A stretch of 64,000 nt of DNA from positions 1 to 64,000 of the forward strand of contig CAWIVF010000014.1 in the NCBI GenBank assembly GCA_963839535.1, written 5' to 3'. This stretch comes from RHKX01 sp963839535 (GTDB taxonomy: Bacteria; Actinomycetota; Thermoleophilia; Solirubrobacterales; 70-9). The stretch's first letter is position 1. Every line of letters begins with the position of its first letter. Positions 37,491 to 47,036 of this stretch are shown here, in pieces. A program made the position numbers and the translations under genes. The notes beneath the pieces are model-generated. The model ran no database searches, had not been told where the DNA came from, and saw only the letters and a list, made by a program, of their open reading frames with translations.

Positions 37491-38501
37491 ATGACTGAGG
37501 GCGACGAGCTGAGCACGATGTTCTACGAGGACGACGCGAGCCTCGAGCCGCTCGAGGGCAAGACCGTCGCGATCCTCGGCTACGGCTCCCAGGGCCACGC
37601 TCACGCCCTCAACCTCAAGGACTCGGGGGTGGACGTCGTCGTCGGCCTCCGTCCCGACTCCTCCAGCCGCGCGGACGCCGAGGCGAAGGGCCTCGAGGTC
37701 CTCGACGTCGCCGACGCAGCCAGCCGCGGCGACGTCGTGATGATCCTGCTCCCCGACGAGCGCCAGGCCGACATCTGGAACGAGGAGATCGCCGACGGGA
37801 TCTCCGAGGGCAACCTGCTGATGTTCGCCCACGGCTTCGCGATCCACTTCGACCAGATCGCCCCGCCGCCCGGCGTCGACGTCGGCATGGTCGCGCCGAA
37901 GGGCCCGGGCCACCTCGTCCGCCGGCAGTACGAGGAGGGGCGCGGCGTTCCCTGCCTGATGGCGGTCCACTCCGACGAGAGCGGCACCGCCCGCGACCTC
38001 GTCCTCGCCTACGCCAAGGGGATCGGCGGCACCCGCGCCGGGGTGATCGAGACGACCTTCAAGGACGAGTGCGAGACCGACCTCTTCGGCGAGCAGGCCG
38101 TCCTCTGCGGCGGCGCGACTGAGCTGGTCCGGGCCGGCTTCGAGACCCTCGTCGACGCCGGCTACGACCCGCGCCTCGCGTACTTCGAGTGCCTGCACGA
38201 GCTCAAGCTCATCGTCGATCTGATGTACGAGAAGGGGATCCAGGGCATGCGCGACTCGATCTCGAACACCGCCGAGTACGGCGACATGACCCGCGGCCCC
38301 CGGGTGATCACCGACGAGACCCGCGCCGAGATGCGCAAGATCCTCGGCGAGATCCAGTCCGGCGAGTTCGCCAAGGAGTGGATCGCCGAGAACCGCGCCG
38401 GCGGCGAGAACTTCGACCGGATGCGCCAGGAGGCGAAGGACGCCCAGGTCGAGGACGTCGGCGGCAAGCTGCGCCCGATGATGGCCTGGATCGAGGACTA
38501 G
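37491..38501 (+). CDS. ilvC: ketol-acid reductoisomerase, class I
   Basis: IlvC rearranges and reduces acetolactate or acetohydroxybutyrate in valine, leucine and isoleucine synthesis. The Rossmann motif is VAILGYGSQGHAHALNLKDS (class I). Other conserved parts are VVMILLPDERQADIW, MVAPKGPGHLVRRQYEEG and FKDECETDLFGEQAVLCGG. The catalytic Glu-rich region is AYFECLHELKLIVDLMYEKG. The length of 336 residues is typical. It starts with ATG directly after the menE stop, so it appears to depend on the menE promoter instead of the ilvBN operon. The frame is intact. Confidence 0.95.
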   Translation: MTEGDELSTMFYEDDASLEPLEGKTVAILGYGSQGHAHALNLKDSGVDVVVGLRPDSSSRADAEAKGLEVLDVADAASRGDVVMILLPDERQADIWNEEIADGISEGNLLMFAHGFAIHFDQIAPPPGVDVGMVAPKGPGHLVRRQYEEGRGVPCLMAVHSDESGTARDLVLAYAKGIGGTRAGVIETTFKDECETDLFGEQAVLCGGATELVRAGFETLVDAGYDPRLAYFECLHELKLIVDLMYEKGIQGMRDSISNTAEYGDMTRGPRVITDETRAEMRKILGEIQSGEFAKEWIAENRAGGENFDRMRQEAKDAQVEDVGGKLRPMMAWIED

Positions 38502-38529
38502 GACCCCCGGCCCGGCCGGGCCCCTGCCC

Positions 38530-40021
38530 ATGGCCGATCTGCGCGTCTCCCTGACCCTCTCGGGCGGAGCGTCCCTCGGCGCCTTCCAGGCCGGGGCCGT
38601 GGCCGCCCTGCTCGTCGGCTTCAGCCACGCCCGCTGCGAGGAGGACGCCGACATCCGGGTCGACGCGATCGGCGGCGCCTCGGCCGGCTCGCTCGTCGGC
38701 CTCCTCGCCGCGTTCGCGCTGCTCGAGGGCGCCGATGGCCCGAAGCTGCTCTCGCGAGGCTGGGTCGAGGAGGTCGACCTCGAGATGCTCGAGGAGGGCG
38801 ACGCCGACGGCCCGCTCAGCCTCGAGGGGGTCCAGCGCCGCTTCCCGGACCTGCTGGACGAGGCGGAGTGCGATCCCGAGCGCGCCCAGGAGGGCCCGCT
38901 CACCCTGCTGGTCCAGCTGACCGGGCTGCGCGGCCTCACCTACGAGATCCCCGGGGTCAGGCACGACCGTCCCGCGTCCGCCTCGACCTTCGCCGACTGG
39001 CGCCGCTTCGAGCTCGAGCGCTGCGGCGGCGTCGAGCAGCTGATCGAGCCCGAGGGCACCGCGCCGCTCGACTTCGTCCTCGCCTCGGCCTCACACCCCG
39101 GCGCGTTCCCGCCGCGGCTCCTCGACCGCAGCTCCGAGCGGGAGGACTACGAGCGGCAGGGCATCACGGACTTCCCGGAGGAGGGAAAGCTCTGGTACAC
39201 CGACGGCGGGCTCGTCCAGTCCGAGCCGCTCGGCCGCGTGATCGCCGCCGCCCACGAGCGCGACGACGAGAACGAGGCGGAGCATCACCTCAATCTCGTG
39301 ATCGACGCCCGCTCGGAGGAGCCCGCCGGAGCGTCGCGCTGGACCGATCCCGAAGCCGACGTCGGCTGGATCCAGGCGCTGGCCAGGGCGCTGGCGATCT
39401 TCCCGGCGCAGACCCTCTACGAGGACATGCGCCGGGTCGAGCGCGACAACCGCCGCCTCGAGCGGATCGACGAGCTCGTGGAGACGCTGGCGCCGCAGCT
39501 CGACGAGGAGACGGCCGGCAAGCTCGCCGAGATCCTCGAGCGCACCCAGTCCGATCGCGCCGCGACCGGCCCGCCCGACGACGAGGGCGACGGCGAGCGC
39601 GAGCCCGCGGACGTCCTCCGCTCGGCCCTGCGAGGCCGTGGCCGGGGTCAGCGGCAAGGCGAACGTCGAGATCGACCTGATCTCGCCGCTCGTCCTCGCC
39701 AACGAAACCGGCGAGACCGTTCCCGAGCTGCTGGCGGGCGAGCATCTGGGCGACTTCGCCGGTTTCCTCGACGAGGAGCTGCGTCGCAGCGACTTCTCGC
39801 TCGGCTACGAGTGCAGCCTCGCCTGGGCGCGTGACGGGCTCAAGAACCTGGACCTCGACCAGGGCATCGTCGAGCGCTCGATCGAGGCGATGGAGGAGGC
39901 GCGGCTCTACGACTGGGAGGAGGTGCGGCGCGGCAGCTCCGAGCCGAACGACCTGCCGCTGACCTCGCGCCTGCGCCTCGCTCGCATGGCGGGCCGGGCG
40001 GTTCGCGCCCTGCGCGGCTGA
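38530..40021 (+). CDS. patatin-like phospholipase, frameshifted
   Basis: A patatin-fold lipid hydrolase. The oxyanion loop is SGGASLGAFQAG (residues 11-22). The nucleophile is S51 in the G49-A-S-A-G53 box (IGGASAGSLVGL), and the dyad Asp is D225 in YTDGGLVQSEPL. The C-terminal half is highly charged (ERIDELVETLAPQLDEETAG). One extra base near 39630 breaks the frame; it resumes as EAVAGVSGKANVEIDLISPL and ends MAGRAVRALRG. The rebuilt length of about 497 residues is longer than the patatin core. No signal peptide or membrane helix is visible. It lies 28 bases after ilvC on the same strand, but there is no functional link to amino acid synthesis. Confidence 0.82.
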
Positions 40022-40030
40022 CCCCGGTCC

Positions 40031-40546
40031 TCAGCCGGCTTCGTCCAGCGCCGCCGCGAACGCGGCGTACGCCTCCTCGCCGTAGAGCCAGAAGCGGGCC
40101 TCATCGACCTCGGGGTGCGCGCCCAGCGCCTCCCGCGTCGCGGTGATCGCGACCTCGGCGGCCCCGGCGAGCGGGTAGCCGTAGACACCGGCGGAGATCG
40201 CCGGGAACGCGACCGTGCGACAGCCGCTCTCCGCCGCGAGCTCGATCGCCCGCCGGTAGCAGGAGGCCAGTAGCTCGGCCTCGCCCGCGCCGCCGCCCCT
40301 CCACACCGGCCCGACCGCGTGGATCACGTGTCGTGCCGGGAGCCGGCCGGCGCCGGTGATCTTCGCGTCGCCCGTCTCGCAGCCCCCGAGCGCGCGGCAC
40401 TCCTCGAGCAGCTCGGGCCCGGCCGCGCGATGGATGGCGCCGTCAACGCCGCCGCCGCCGAGCAGGCTGGAGTTGGCTGCGTTGACGATCGCGTCCGCCT
40501 GGGCATCGGTGGTGATGTCGCCCCGGTGAAGCGTGATCCCGCCCAT
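40031..40546 (-). CDS. macrodomain protein (ADP-ribose-binding or hydrolase type)
   Basis: This 171-residue protein is a single macrodomain. The start GITLHRGDITTDAQADAIVN, the loop NAANSSLLGGGGVDGAIH and the C-terminal FPAISAGVYGYPLAGAAEVA match the MacroD/YmdB type. These remove ADP-ribose from proteins or deacetylate O-acetyl-ADP-ribose. It is likely cytoplasmic. The start is ATG 40546, 38 bases from the divergent MOSC gene. No NAD-linked partner such as a sirtuin or ART is nearby, so the specific substrate is unknown. Confidence 0.88.
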   Translation of the reverse strand: MGGITLHRGDITTDAQADAIVNAANSSLLGGGGVDGAIHRAAGPELLEECRALGGCETGDAKITGAGRLPARHVIHAVGPVWRGGGAGEAELLASCYRRAIELAAESGCRTVAFPAISAGVYGYPLAGAAEVAITATREALGAHPEVDEARFWLYGEEAYAAFAAALDEAG

Positions 40547-40584
40547 GCGCCGACCTTAGCCGGAGGCGGTCTAGCCTTCCCACC

Positions 40585-41136
40585 ATGAGCGCTGGTCCAG
40601 GTGTCGTGGTGGCCGTCAGCCGCTCTGCCCAGCACGGACCGAACAAGGAGCCGCAGGACCGCATCCACCTCCTGTCCGGCCTCGGCGTGGAGGGCGACGC
40701 CCACTCGGGAGAGCGCGTTCGCCACCGCTCGCGGGCCCGGCGCGACCCGGAGCTGCCCAACCTGCGCCAGGTCCACCTCATCGGGGCCGAGCTGCACGAC
40801 GAGCTCGCCGACCGCGGCTTCGAGGTCGCCCCGGGGCGGATGGGGGAGAACGTCACGACCCGCGGCGTGGATCTGCTCGGCCTTCCGGCGGGCACGCGCC
40901 TTCGACTGGGCGCCGACGCCGAGATCGAGCTGACCGGCCTCCGGAACCCGTGCCGTCAGCTCGACGGGATTCAGCCCGGCCTGATGAAGGCCGTTCTCGG
41001 CCATGCTTCGGACGGCACCCTGGTCCGTCGCTGCGGCGTCATGGCGGTGGTGTTGTCGGCGGGGGAGGTTCGCGCCGGGGACCCCGTCGCGGTCACGCTC
41101 CCCGACGACGGCGGCCGCCCGCTCGAGCCGGTTTGA
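40585..41136 (+). CDS. MOSC-domain protein
   Basis: A 183-residue protein with a stand-alone MOSC (molybdenum cofactor sulfurase C-terminal) domain. Typical parts are VVAVSRSAQHGPNKEPQDRI, GLGVEGDAHSGERVRHRS, RQVHLIGAELHDEL, APGRMGENVTTRGVDLLGLP and the conserved Cys in LTGLRNPCRQLD. MOSC proteins handle sulfur or metal-sulfur transfer, or reduce N-hydroxylated bases as in YiiM. The exact role is uncertain. It starts with ATG 40585 and is divergent from the macrodomain gene. The frame is intact. Confidence 0.88.
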   Translation: MSAGPGVVVAVSRSAQHGPNKEPQDRIHLLSGLGVEGDAHSGERVRHRSRARRDPELPNLRQVHLIGAELHDELADRGFEVAPGRMGENVTTRGVDLLGLPAGTRLRLGADAEIELTGLRNPCRQLDGIQPGLMKAVLGHASDGTLVRRCGVMAVVLSAGEVRAGDPVAVTLPDDGGRPLEPV

Positions 41137-41174
41137 AGGCGCGGGATCCGGCCCCGCGGCTAGGCTGACCGCCC

Positions 41175-41738
41175 ATGCGCCGGCCGTCGCTATCCGCTCT
41201 CGTCGCAGCCGTGGCGCTCGCACTCGCCGCGCCGGGCTGCGGCGACGAGGAGACCAGCACCACCACCGTCACCGAGACGGCTGAGAGCACCTCGTCGACC
41301 TCGTCCAGCACCGACTCGACGGTCACCGAGTCGACGGGGGTCACGACCACGACGCCGGAGGACGTCGACGGCGAGTCGAACGTCGATCAGGTGGTCACGA
41401 AGCTCACCGGCTTCACCTCGCCGAGCGGAAACATCGGCTGCGTGATCGATCCGACCGGTGTCCGCTGCGACATCCGCGAGCGCAACTGGGAGCCGCCCAA
41501 GGCGCCGCAGGACTGCGAGCTCGACTACGGCCAGGGGATCAGCCTCGAGCCCGGTTCCACGCCGACGTTCGTCTGCGCGGGCGACACGACGCTGGAATCC
41601 GGTCCGGAGCTGCCCTACGGCCAGACCCTCGGCGCCGGCCTGCTGCGCTGCGAGAGCGAGCAGTCCGGGATCACCTGCCGCGACATCGAGTCGGGCAGGG
41701 GCTTCACGCTCTCGAAGGAGCGCTACGAGCTGTTCTAG
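41175..41738 (+). CDS. secreted lipoprotein with Ser/Thr linker and DUF6636-like domain
   Basis: A 187-residue exported protein. The signal peptide ends at a lipobox-like AAPGC (Cys22). A long Ser/Thr/Glu linker follows (residues about 27-65). The mature domain (FTSPSGNIGCVIDPTGVRCD; WEPPKAPQDCELDYGQG; FVCAGDTTLESGPELPYGQ; LLRCESEQSGITCRDIESG) has six cysteines that could form disulfides. It resembles the DUF6636 family of actinobacterial secreted proteins. The function is unknown. Its TAG stop shares CTAG with the stop of the convergent cupin gene. Confidence 0.7.
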   Translation: MRRPSLSALVAAVALALAAPGCGDEETSTTTVTETAESTSSTSSSTDSTVTESTGVTTTTPEDVDGESNVDQVVTKLTGFTSPSGNIGCVIDPTGVRCDIRERNWEPPKAPQDCELDYGQGISLEPGSTPTFVCAGDTTLESGPELPYGQTLGAGLLRCESEQSGITCRDIESGRGFTLSKERYELF

Positions 41739-42142
41739 GCCTTCGGCTCGGGGGAGCGGCCGTCGCGGCCGACGTAGCCGTCCTTGCCGCCCGCGCAGAA
41801 GTACGTCGCCTCGCCCTCGCCGCAGTTGCGCAGCTGGCGGACGGTGCTGGCATCCACCCGGGCCAGACCGCCCGGCTGGAGGCGATGCTTGGTCCCGTCG
41901 CCGAACTCGATCTCGATCTCGCCCGAGTGCACGAAGTACAGCTCCTCCTGCTCGTCGTGGAGGTGCGACCCGGTCGCGTATCCCGGCGGCAGCACGATCA
42001 CGTTGACGCCGAAGGCGGTGACGCCCAGGGCGCGGCGGACCTTGCGGATGCCCGGTCCCTCGCCGAGCACCTCGAGGTTCGGCGCAACCGCGTAGCCCTC
42101 GCCCTCGATGACTCCGGCCGGCGTCTCGTCCGCGTCGCCCAT
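41735..42142 (-). CDS. cupin-domain protein
   Basis: A 135-residue single cupin. Cupin motif 1 is GSHLHDEQEELYFVHSGEIE (metal ligands His-His-Glu), and motif 2 is LQPGGLARVDASTVRQLRNC. The protein starts MGDADETPAGVIEGEGYAV and ends DGRSPEPKA. It could be a small metal-dependent enzyme or a binding protein; no substrate is indicated. It is read together with, and 2 bases downstream of, the DUF4389 gene on the minus strand. Its stop overlaps that of the convergent lipoprotein gene. Start chosen: ATG 42142. Confidence 0.8.
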   Translation of the reverse strand: MGDADETPAGVIEGEGYAVAPNLEVLGEGPGIRKVRRALGVTAFGVNVIVLPPGYATGSHLHDEQEELYFVHSGEIEIEFGDGTKHRLQPGGLARVDASTVRQLRNCGEGEATYFCAGGKDGYVGRDGRSPEPKA

Positions 42143-42144
42143 GG

Positions 42145-42786
42145 CTAGAGCCCCAGGGCCGAGGTGGGCGCCCCGGTTCCGGGTCCGGTGCGATCGAAGC
42201 GGGGCGCCTCTTCCTCCTCGTCCTGCCAGAACGGCGGGAAGTCCTCCGTCATCAGCATGCCGTAGGCGGTGGCCTTGGTCGTGTAGGCGCTGGCGATCCG
42301 CAGCGGACGGTAGAGGCCGAGGGGCAGCTCGCCGGTGAAGAGGATGATGAGCCAGGCGACGAAGGCGAGGACCTGGAGCATCGCCTGCATCGCGTACTGG
42401 AGGATCTGGACCGGGATCAGCAGGATGATCCGGAAGAACGCCTTGGCCCGGCTGTACTCCTCCTTCGGCGGCTGGACCAGCACCCGCACCGGGTACTCGG
42501 GCGTCTCGTCGCCGCCGAACGGCGGCAGCTCGTCGGTGAGCAGCATCGTGAAGCCCGAGACCCTGCTGCTCATCCGCAGGAAGCCGGCGTTGAAGTTGTA
42601 GAGCCCCTCGGGATAGCGGCCGGTGAAGACCAGCGCGAACCAGGCGAAGACGGTGGCGAAGAGCGCACCGATCGCGTAGAAGATCAGCACGAAGAACCAG
42701 GGAATCGCGACGATCAGCCGGAAGAACGTCGTCAGCCGGTTGCGATCTTCGCCCTCGTAGGCGGCGGAGTAGGCGATGGGGTGCAT
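42145..42786 (-). CDS. DUF4389-family membrane protein
   Basis: A 213-residue membrane protein starting MHPIAYSAAYEGEDRNRLTT with ATG 42786 after an AAGGAG site. It has two similar halves, each a hydrophobic helix pair followed by a beta-rich segment. The first is FFRLIVAIPWFFVLIFYAIG and WFALVFTGRYPEGLYNFNAG; the second is FFRIILLIPVQILQYAMQAM and WLIILFTGELPLGLYRPLRI. This repeat is typical of the DUF4389 family, whose function is unknown. The cupin gene follows after 2 bases, so the two probably form an operon. Confidence 0.78.
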   Translation of the reverse strand: MHPIAYSAAYEGEDRNRLTTFFRLIVAIPWFFVLIFYAIGALFATVFAWFALVFTGRYPEGLYNFNAGFLRMSSRVSGFTMLLTDELPPFGGDETPEYPVRVLVQPPKEEYSRAKAFFRIILLIPVQILQYAMQAMLQVLAFVAWLIILFTGELPLGLYRPLRIASAYTTKATAYGMLMTEDFPPFWQDEEEEAPRFDRTGPGTGAPTSALGL

Positions 42787-42883
42787 GGGACGCTCCTTGG
42801 AAGAAATAGGTTGCCGGACTCGAGCGTAGCTGGCCGGACGGGAATCGGGCTCGCGCCACCCCAACCCGTAACCTTCCGCGGCC

Positions 42884-44026
42884 ATGCCGAGCACCGAGCA
42901 CACACAGGTCCGAATCCCCGCTGAGTTGAAGCCCGCCGACGGCCGATTCGGCTGCGGGCCATCGAAGGTCCGCCCGGAGGCCCTTGCGCGGCTGAGCGAG
43001 ATCGAGGGGGTCATCGGGACGTCGCACCGGCAGCGGCCGGTGAAGGATCTCGTCGGGCGGGTCCGCGGGGGGCTGGCGGACCTGTTCTCGGCTCCGGACG
43101 GCTACGAGGTCCTGCTCGGGAACGGCGGGACGACGGCTTTCTGGGACGCGGCGGCCGCGTGCCTGATCCGCGAGCGATCCCTCCACCTGACCTACGGCGA
43201 GTTCTCGTCCAAGTTCGCGAAGGTGACGGCGGCCGCGCCCTTCCTGGAGTCGCCGATCGTGGTCGAGGCGGAGCCGGGTGACGCGCCCGACCCGCGCTCC
43301 GACCCGGCCGCCGACGTCATCGCCTGGGCCCACAACGAGACCTCGACCGGGGTCGCCGTGCCGGTCTCCCGGCCCGATGGCGAGGGTGACCCGCTCGTCC
43401 TGATCGACGCCACCTCCGGCGCCGGCGGGCTGCCCGTCGACCTCGCCGACGCCGACGCCTATTACTTCGCCCCGCAGAAGGGCTTCGGCTCCGAGGGTGG
43501 GCTGTGGCTCGCGCTGATGAGCCCGGCCGCGATCGCGCGGATCGAGGAGCTCGACGGCGCCGATCGCTGGCAGCCCGGATTCCTCTCGCTGACCACGGCG
43601 CTGGAGAACTCCCGCAAGGACCAGACCTACAACACCCCCTCGCTCACCACGCTGATCCTGCTGGCCGACCAGGTCGAGTGGATGCTCGCCAACGGCGGGC
43701 TCGATTGGTGCGTCGGGCGCTGCCGCTCGAACGCCGAGCATCTCTACGGATGGGCCGAGCGCTCTGACTTCGCGCAGCCGTTCGTCACCGATCCCGCGAA
43801 GCGCTCAGCCGTGGTCGGGACGATCGACTTCGAGGAGGGGATCGACGCTGCTGCGATCGCGGCGGCCCTGCGCGAGAACGGGATCGTGGACACCGAGCCC
43901 TACCGCAAGCTCGGGCGCAACCAGCTGCGGGTCGGCATGTTCCCGGCGATCGAGACCTCCGACCTGGAGGCGCTGACCGCCTCGATCGACTGGCTCATCG
44001 AGAACGCCGAAGGGGTGCGCTCGTGA
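42884..44026 (+). CDS. serC: phosphoserine aminotransferase
   Basis: SerC converts 3-phosphohydroxypyruvate to phosphoserine with glutamate, using PLP. The PLP lysine is K199 in YYFAPQKGFGSEGG. Conserved parts include FGCGPSKVRPEAL, GTSHRQRPVKDLV, GNGGTTAFWDAAAAC and AWAHNETSTGVA. The length of 380 residues fits the actinobacterial type of SerC. It starts with ATG 42884. Its stop overlaps the GTG start of serA (GTGA), so the two serine-pathway genes are translationally coupled. The frame is intact. Confidence 0.93.
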   Translation: MPSTEHTQVRIPAELKPADGRFGCGPSKVRPEALARLSEIEGVIGTSHRQRPVKDLVGRVRGGLADLFSAPDGYEVLLGNGGTTAFWDAAAACLIRERSLHLTYGEFSSKFAKVTAAAPFLESPIVVEAEPGDAPDPRSDPAADVIAWAHNETSTGVAVPVSRPDGEGDPLVLIDATSGAGGLPVDLADADAYYFAPQKGFGSEGGLWLALMSPAAIARIEELDGADRWQPGFLSLTTALENSRKDQTYNTPSLTTLILLADQVEWMLANGGLDWCVGRCRSNAEHLYGWAERSDFAQPFVTDPAKRSAVVGTIDFEEGIDAAAIAAALRENGIVDTEPYRKLGRNQLRVGMFPAIETSDLEALTASIDWLIENAEGVRS

Positions 44027-45618
44027 GCGACCGTCCGAAGGTCCTGGTCAAGGAGAAGATCGCCGAGACCGGCGTCGACCTCCTGCGCGAGCGCTTCGAC
44101 GTCGAGGTCGGCACCGATTGGCCCGACGGCGAGCTCGAGTCCCGGATCGGCGAGTTCGACGCGATCGTGATCCGCTCGGCGACCAAGCTGACCGCCGAGC
44201 TGATCGGCAAGGCGACTCGGATGCGTGCCATCGGCCGCGCCGGCACCGGCGTCGACAACGTCGACATCCCGGCCGCCACCAAGCGCGGCATCGTGGTGGC
44301 CAACGCGCCCGAGTCGAACTCGGTCGCCGCCGCCGAGCACACCCTCGCGCTGGCCCTGGCGCTCTTCCGCAACATCCCGCAGGCGCACATGACCCTGACC
44401 GGCGGCGAATGGGCGCGCTCCCGGTTCGGCGGCAACGAGCTCTACGGCAAGACCCTTGGCGTGATCGGCTTCGGCCGGATCGGCCAGCTGGTCGCCCGCC
44501 GCGCGCTCGCCTTCGACATGGAGGTCGTCGCCTTCGACAAGTTCGTCACCGCGGAGCGCTTCCGCGAGCTCGGCGTCGAGGGCGTCGAGACGAGCGAGGA
44601 GCTCTACGAGCGGGCCGACCTGATCACGATTCACCTGCCGAAGACCCCGGAGACCATCAACTGGATCGACGCCGAGGCCATCGGGTCGATGAAGCCGGGC
44701 GTCCGGATCGTCAACTGCGCGCGCGGCGAGCTGATCGACCTCGAGGCGCTCGAGGCCGGGCTCGACTCCGGCAAGGTCGCCGGCGCCGCTCTCGACGTGT
44801 TCCCGAGCGAGCCGATGACCGAGCACCCCCTCTTCGGGCGCGACGACGTCGTCGTCACCCCGCACCTCGGCGCCTCGACCGCCGAGGCCCAGGACCGGGC
44901 CGGCATCGACACCGCGGGCCAGGTCGTGGCCGCGCTGACCGGCGGGGTGGTGACCAACGCGGTCAACATCCCCGCGGTCCGGCCGGAGACGATGGAGGCG
45001 CTCTCGCCGTTCATCCCGCTCTGCGAGAAGCTCGGTCGCCTGGCGTCAGGCCTCGTCGGCGGCTCGGTCTCCCGGGTCGAGGTGGAGGTCCGCGGCAGGC
45101 TCGCCGACCACGACACCAGGCTGCTCGGGATCGCCACCCTCGTCGGGATCCTCTCCGGGCACACCGAGGAGCCGGTCAACCTTGTCAACGCGAGCACCGT
45201 CGCGGAGGCGCGCGGGATCGACCTGGTCGAGACGGCCGCCGTCTCCTCGGAGGACTTCACCGAGCTCGTCACCGTGAGGATCGAGGGCGGGGGAGAGGGC
45301 GTCGAGGTCTCCGGCACCGGCGTCGGTCCCCGCAACGACCCCTATCTGGTGCGGGTCTGGGGCCAGGGGTTCTACCTTCCCTTCGCCGATCACCTCGCGA
45401 TCTTCCGCTACCGCGACGAGCCCGGGATGATCGGCCTCGTCGGCTCTGCATTCGGCGAGCACGGCGTGAACATCGTCTCCGCCGCGGTCGGCGCCGAGAG
45501 CTCCGGCGAGGAGGCCGTGATGGCCCTCACCGCCGACGCCGCGGTCCCCGCCGAGGTCGTCGAGGCGATCGTCGGCCGCGACGAGTTTCACGCCGGCAAG
45601 GCTGTAGACCTGGGCTGA
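44023..45618 (+). CDS. serA: D-3-phosphoglycerate dehydrogenase, long type
   Basis: SerA oxidises 3-phosphoglycerate with NAD, the first step of serine synthesis. The NAD-binding motif GVIGFGRIGQLVARR begins near residue 146. Catalytic segments are VNCARGELIDLEALE, ALDVFPSEPMTEHPLF and VVVTPHLGASTAEAQDRAG. The intervening ASB domain and a C-terminal ACT domain (LAIFRYRDEPGMIGLVGSAF) make 531 residues, the long actinobacterial form, usually inhibited by serine. Translation starts with GTG inside the serC stop. The frame is intact. Confidence 0.95.
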   Translation: MSDRPKVLVKEKIAETGVDLLRERFDVEVGTDWPDGELESRIGEFDAIVIRSATKLTAELIGKATRMRAIGRAGTGVDNVDIPAATKRGIVVANAPESNSVAAAEHTLALALALFRNIPQAHMTLTGGEWARSRFGGNELYGKTLGVIGFGRIGQLVARRALAFDMEVVAFDKFVTAERFRELGVEGVETSEELYERADLITIHLPKTPETINWIDAEAIGSMKPGVRIVNCARGELIDLEALEAGLDSGKVAGAALDVFPSEPMTEHPLFGRDDVVVTPHLGASTAEAQDRAGIDTAGQVVAALTGGVVTNAVNIPAVRPETMEALSPFIPLCEKLGRLASGLVGGSVSRVEVEVRGRLADHDTRLLGIATLVGILSGHTEEPVNLVNASTVAEARGIDLVETAAVSSEDFTELVTVRIEGGGEGVEVSGTGVGPRNDPYLVRVWGQGFYLPFADHLAIFRYRDEPGMIGLVGSAFGEHGVNIVSAAVGAESSGEEAVMALTADAAVPAEVVEAIVGRDEFHAGKAVDLG

Positions 45619-45652
45619 GTCGCCTCCCGAGCTGCCCGGCGAGGGGCCGGGG

Positions 45653-45863
45653 CGTGGTTTGGGCTGATGAGGGAGAGGGATGGCGACCGCTTGCTGCCTC
45701 CCGAAGTGGGCTGGCACGGATCCGACGCCTCGCTATGGCAGGCGAATCCGTGCCACCGCGGCCGATCTCCTGTCAGTGGGGCGTATTAGGTCCGAATATG
45801 ACCCCTAAGTCGCCCCACTGGGGGTGGTTCGGACCCCGCTTCCCTCCTCAGCCCAAACCAACG
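45653..45863. repeat. composite palindromic element, type D copy 1
   Basis: This element fills most of the 314-base gap between serA and the oxidoreductase. Outer arms near GGTTTGGGCTGATGAGGGA (45653-45674) and its near complement (45841-45863) enclose two perfect 10-bp hairpins. These are TGGCACGGAT/ATCCGTGCCA (45712, 45746) and CAGTGGGGCG/CGCCCCACTG (45774, 45811). The same hairpin motifs recur at 61651-61761. No gene is present. Confidence 0.7.
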
Positions 45864-45932
45864 TTCGCGCTGCGTGCGCAAGCCACTTGCGAGGCCAGCG
45901 CGCACAGGCGCCCCGGCGCTAGGCTGATCGGG

Positions 45933-46965
45933 ATGCGCGCTGTCGTCATCCCGCGGAACGGCGGGCCCGAGGTTCTCGAGGTTCAGGAGCGCCCCGACCC
46001 GCAGGTTGCTGCCGGAGAGATCCGGGTCGCGGTCAAGGCGGCGGGGATCAACTTCGCCGACCTGATGGCGCGCTCGGGCATGTACCCGGACGCGCCCAAG
46101 CTTCCCTCGGTGGTCGGGTACGAGGTCGCCGGCGAGGTCGAGTCGGTCGGCGAGGGCGTCACGCAGTACGCGGTCGGCGACCGCGTCGTCGCCGGCACGA
46201 GGTTCGGCGGCTACGCGGAGCTCGTGACCTCACACGAGAAGGATGTCCTGCCGCTTCCCGATGCGCTCTCCTTCGAGCAGGGCGCCGCGATCCCGGTCAA
46301 CTACGCCACCGCCTACGCGGGCATCGTGATCATGGGAGGTCTCCGGGAGGGCGATCGCCTGCTGATCCATGCCGCCGCCGGCGGCGTCGGCATCGCCGCC
46401 ACGCAGCTCGCGAAGGCCCGCGGGGCCGAGATCTTCGGCACGGCGTCGGCCTCCAAGCACGAGGCGATCCTCGCGCAGGGGGTCGATCACGCCATCGACT
46501 ACCGCAACCAGGACTTCGAGGCCGAGATCAGGCGGATCACCGAACGACGAGGGCATCGACATCGCCTTCGACGCGATCGGCCCGACCAGCTTCCGCAAGG
46601 ACTACCGGCTGCTGCGCTCCGGCGGGCGGGTCATCTGTTACGGGATGAGCGAGGCCCAGAGCGGCGACTCGCGGAACATTCCCGGCCTCCTCAAGGGCCT
46701 CGCGAGGATGACGACGGCGACGATGCCGTGGTGGAAGAGCCTCGCGATCATGAACGAGAACAAGGGGGTCTTCGGGCTCAACATGCTCTCCTGGTGGGAT
46801 CGCGAGGGCAGCCTCGCCCGCGCGATCGACCCGCTCGCCGAGGACCTCGCCGCGGGCAAGATCGAGCCCGTCGTCGCCGAGGCCTTCCCCTTCGACAAGG
46901 CCGGTGACGCTCACCGGTTCCTCCACGAGCGCCGCAACATCGGCAAGGTCGTGCTCGTACCCTGA
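45933..46965 (+). CDS. zinc-independent quinone oxidoreductase-like MDR enzyme, frameshifted
   Basis: A medium-chain dehydrogenase/reductase of the quinone oxidoreductase group, NADPH-dependent. The start is MRAVVIPRNGGPEVLEVQE. Typical parts are GINFADLMARSGMYP, VGYEVAGEVESVGEGV and the cofactor loop LIHAAAGGVGIAATQLAKA. No structural-zinc cysteines are seen. One extra base near 46545 breaks the frame at ITERRG; it resumes as EGIDIAFDAIGPTSFRKDY and ends RRNIGKVVLVP. The rebuilt length is about 344 residues. The insert ARMTTATMPWWKSLAIMNEN is typical of the VAT-1-like subgroup. The substrate is unknown. Confidence 0.82.
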
Positions 46966-47036
46966 TCGCGAGTATCGGGAGCGTCTACACGGAGGGAATC
47001 GTCGAGGCGGGCAAGGAGCCCGCGTTCCTCTTCCTC

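Noticed and set aside
45740..45762. T-box-like GCCACCGCGG
   Set aside because: It is one side of a local hairpin shared with another gap, and no specifier stem or aminoacylation gene follows.
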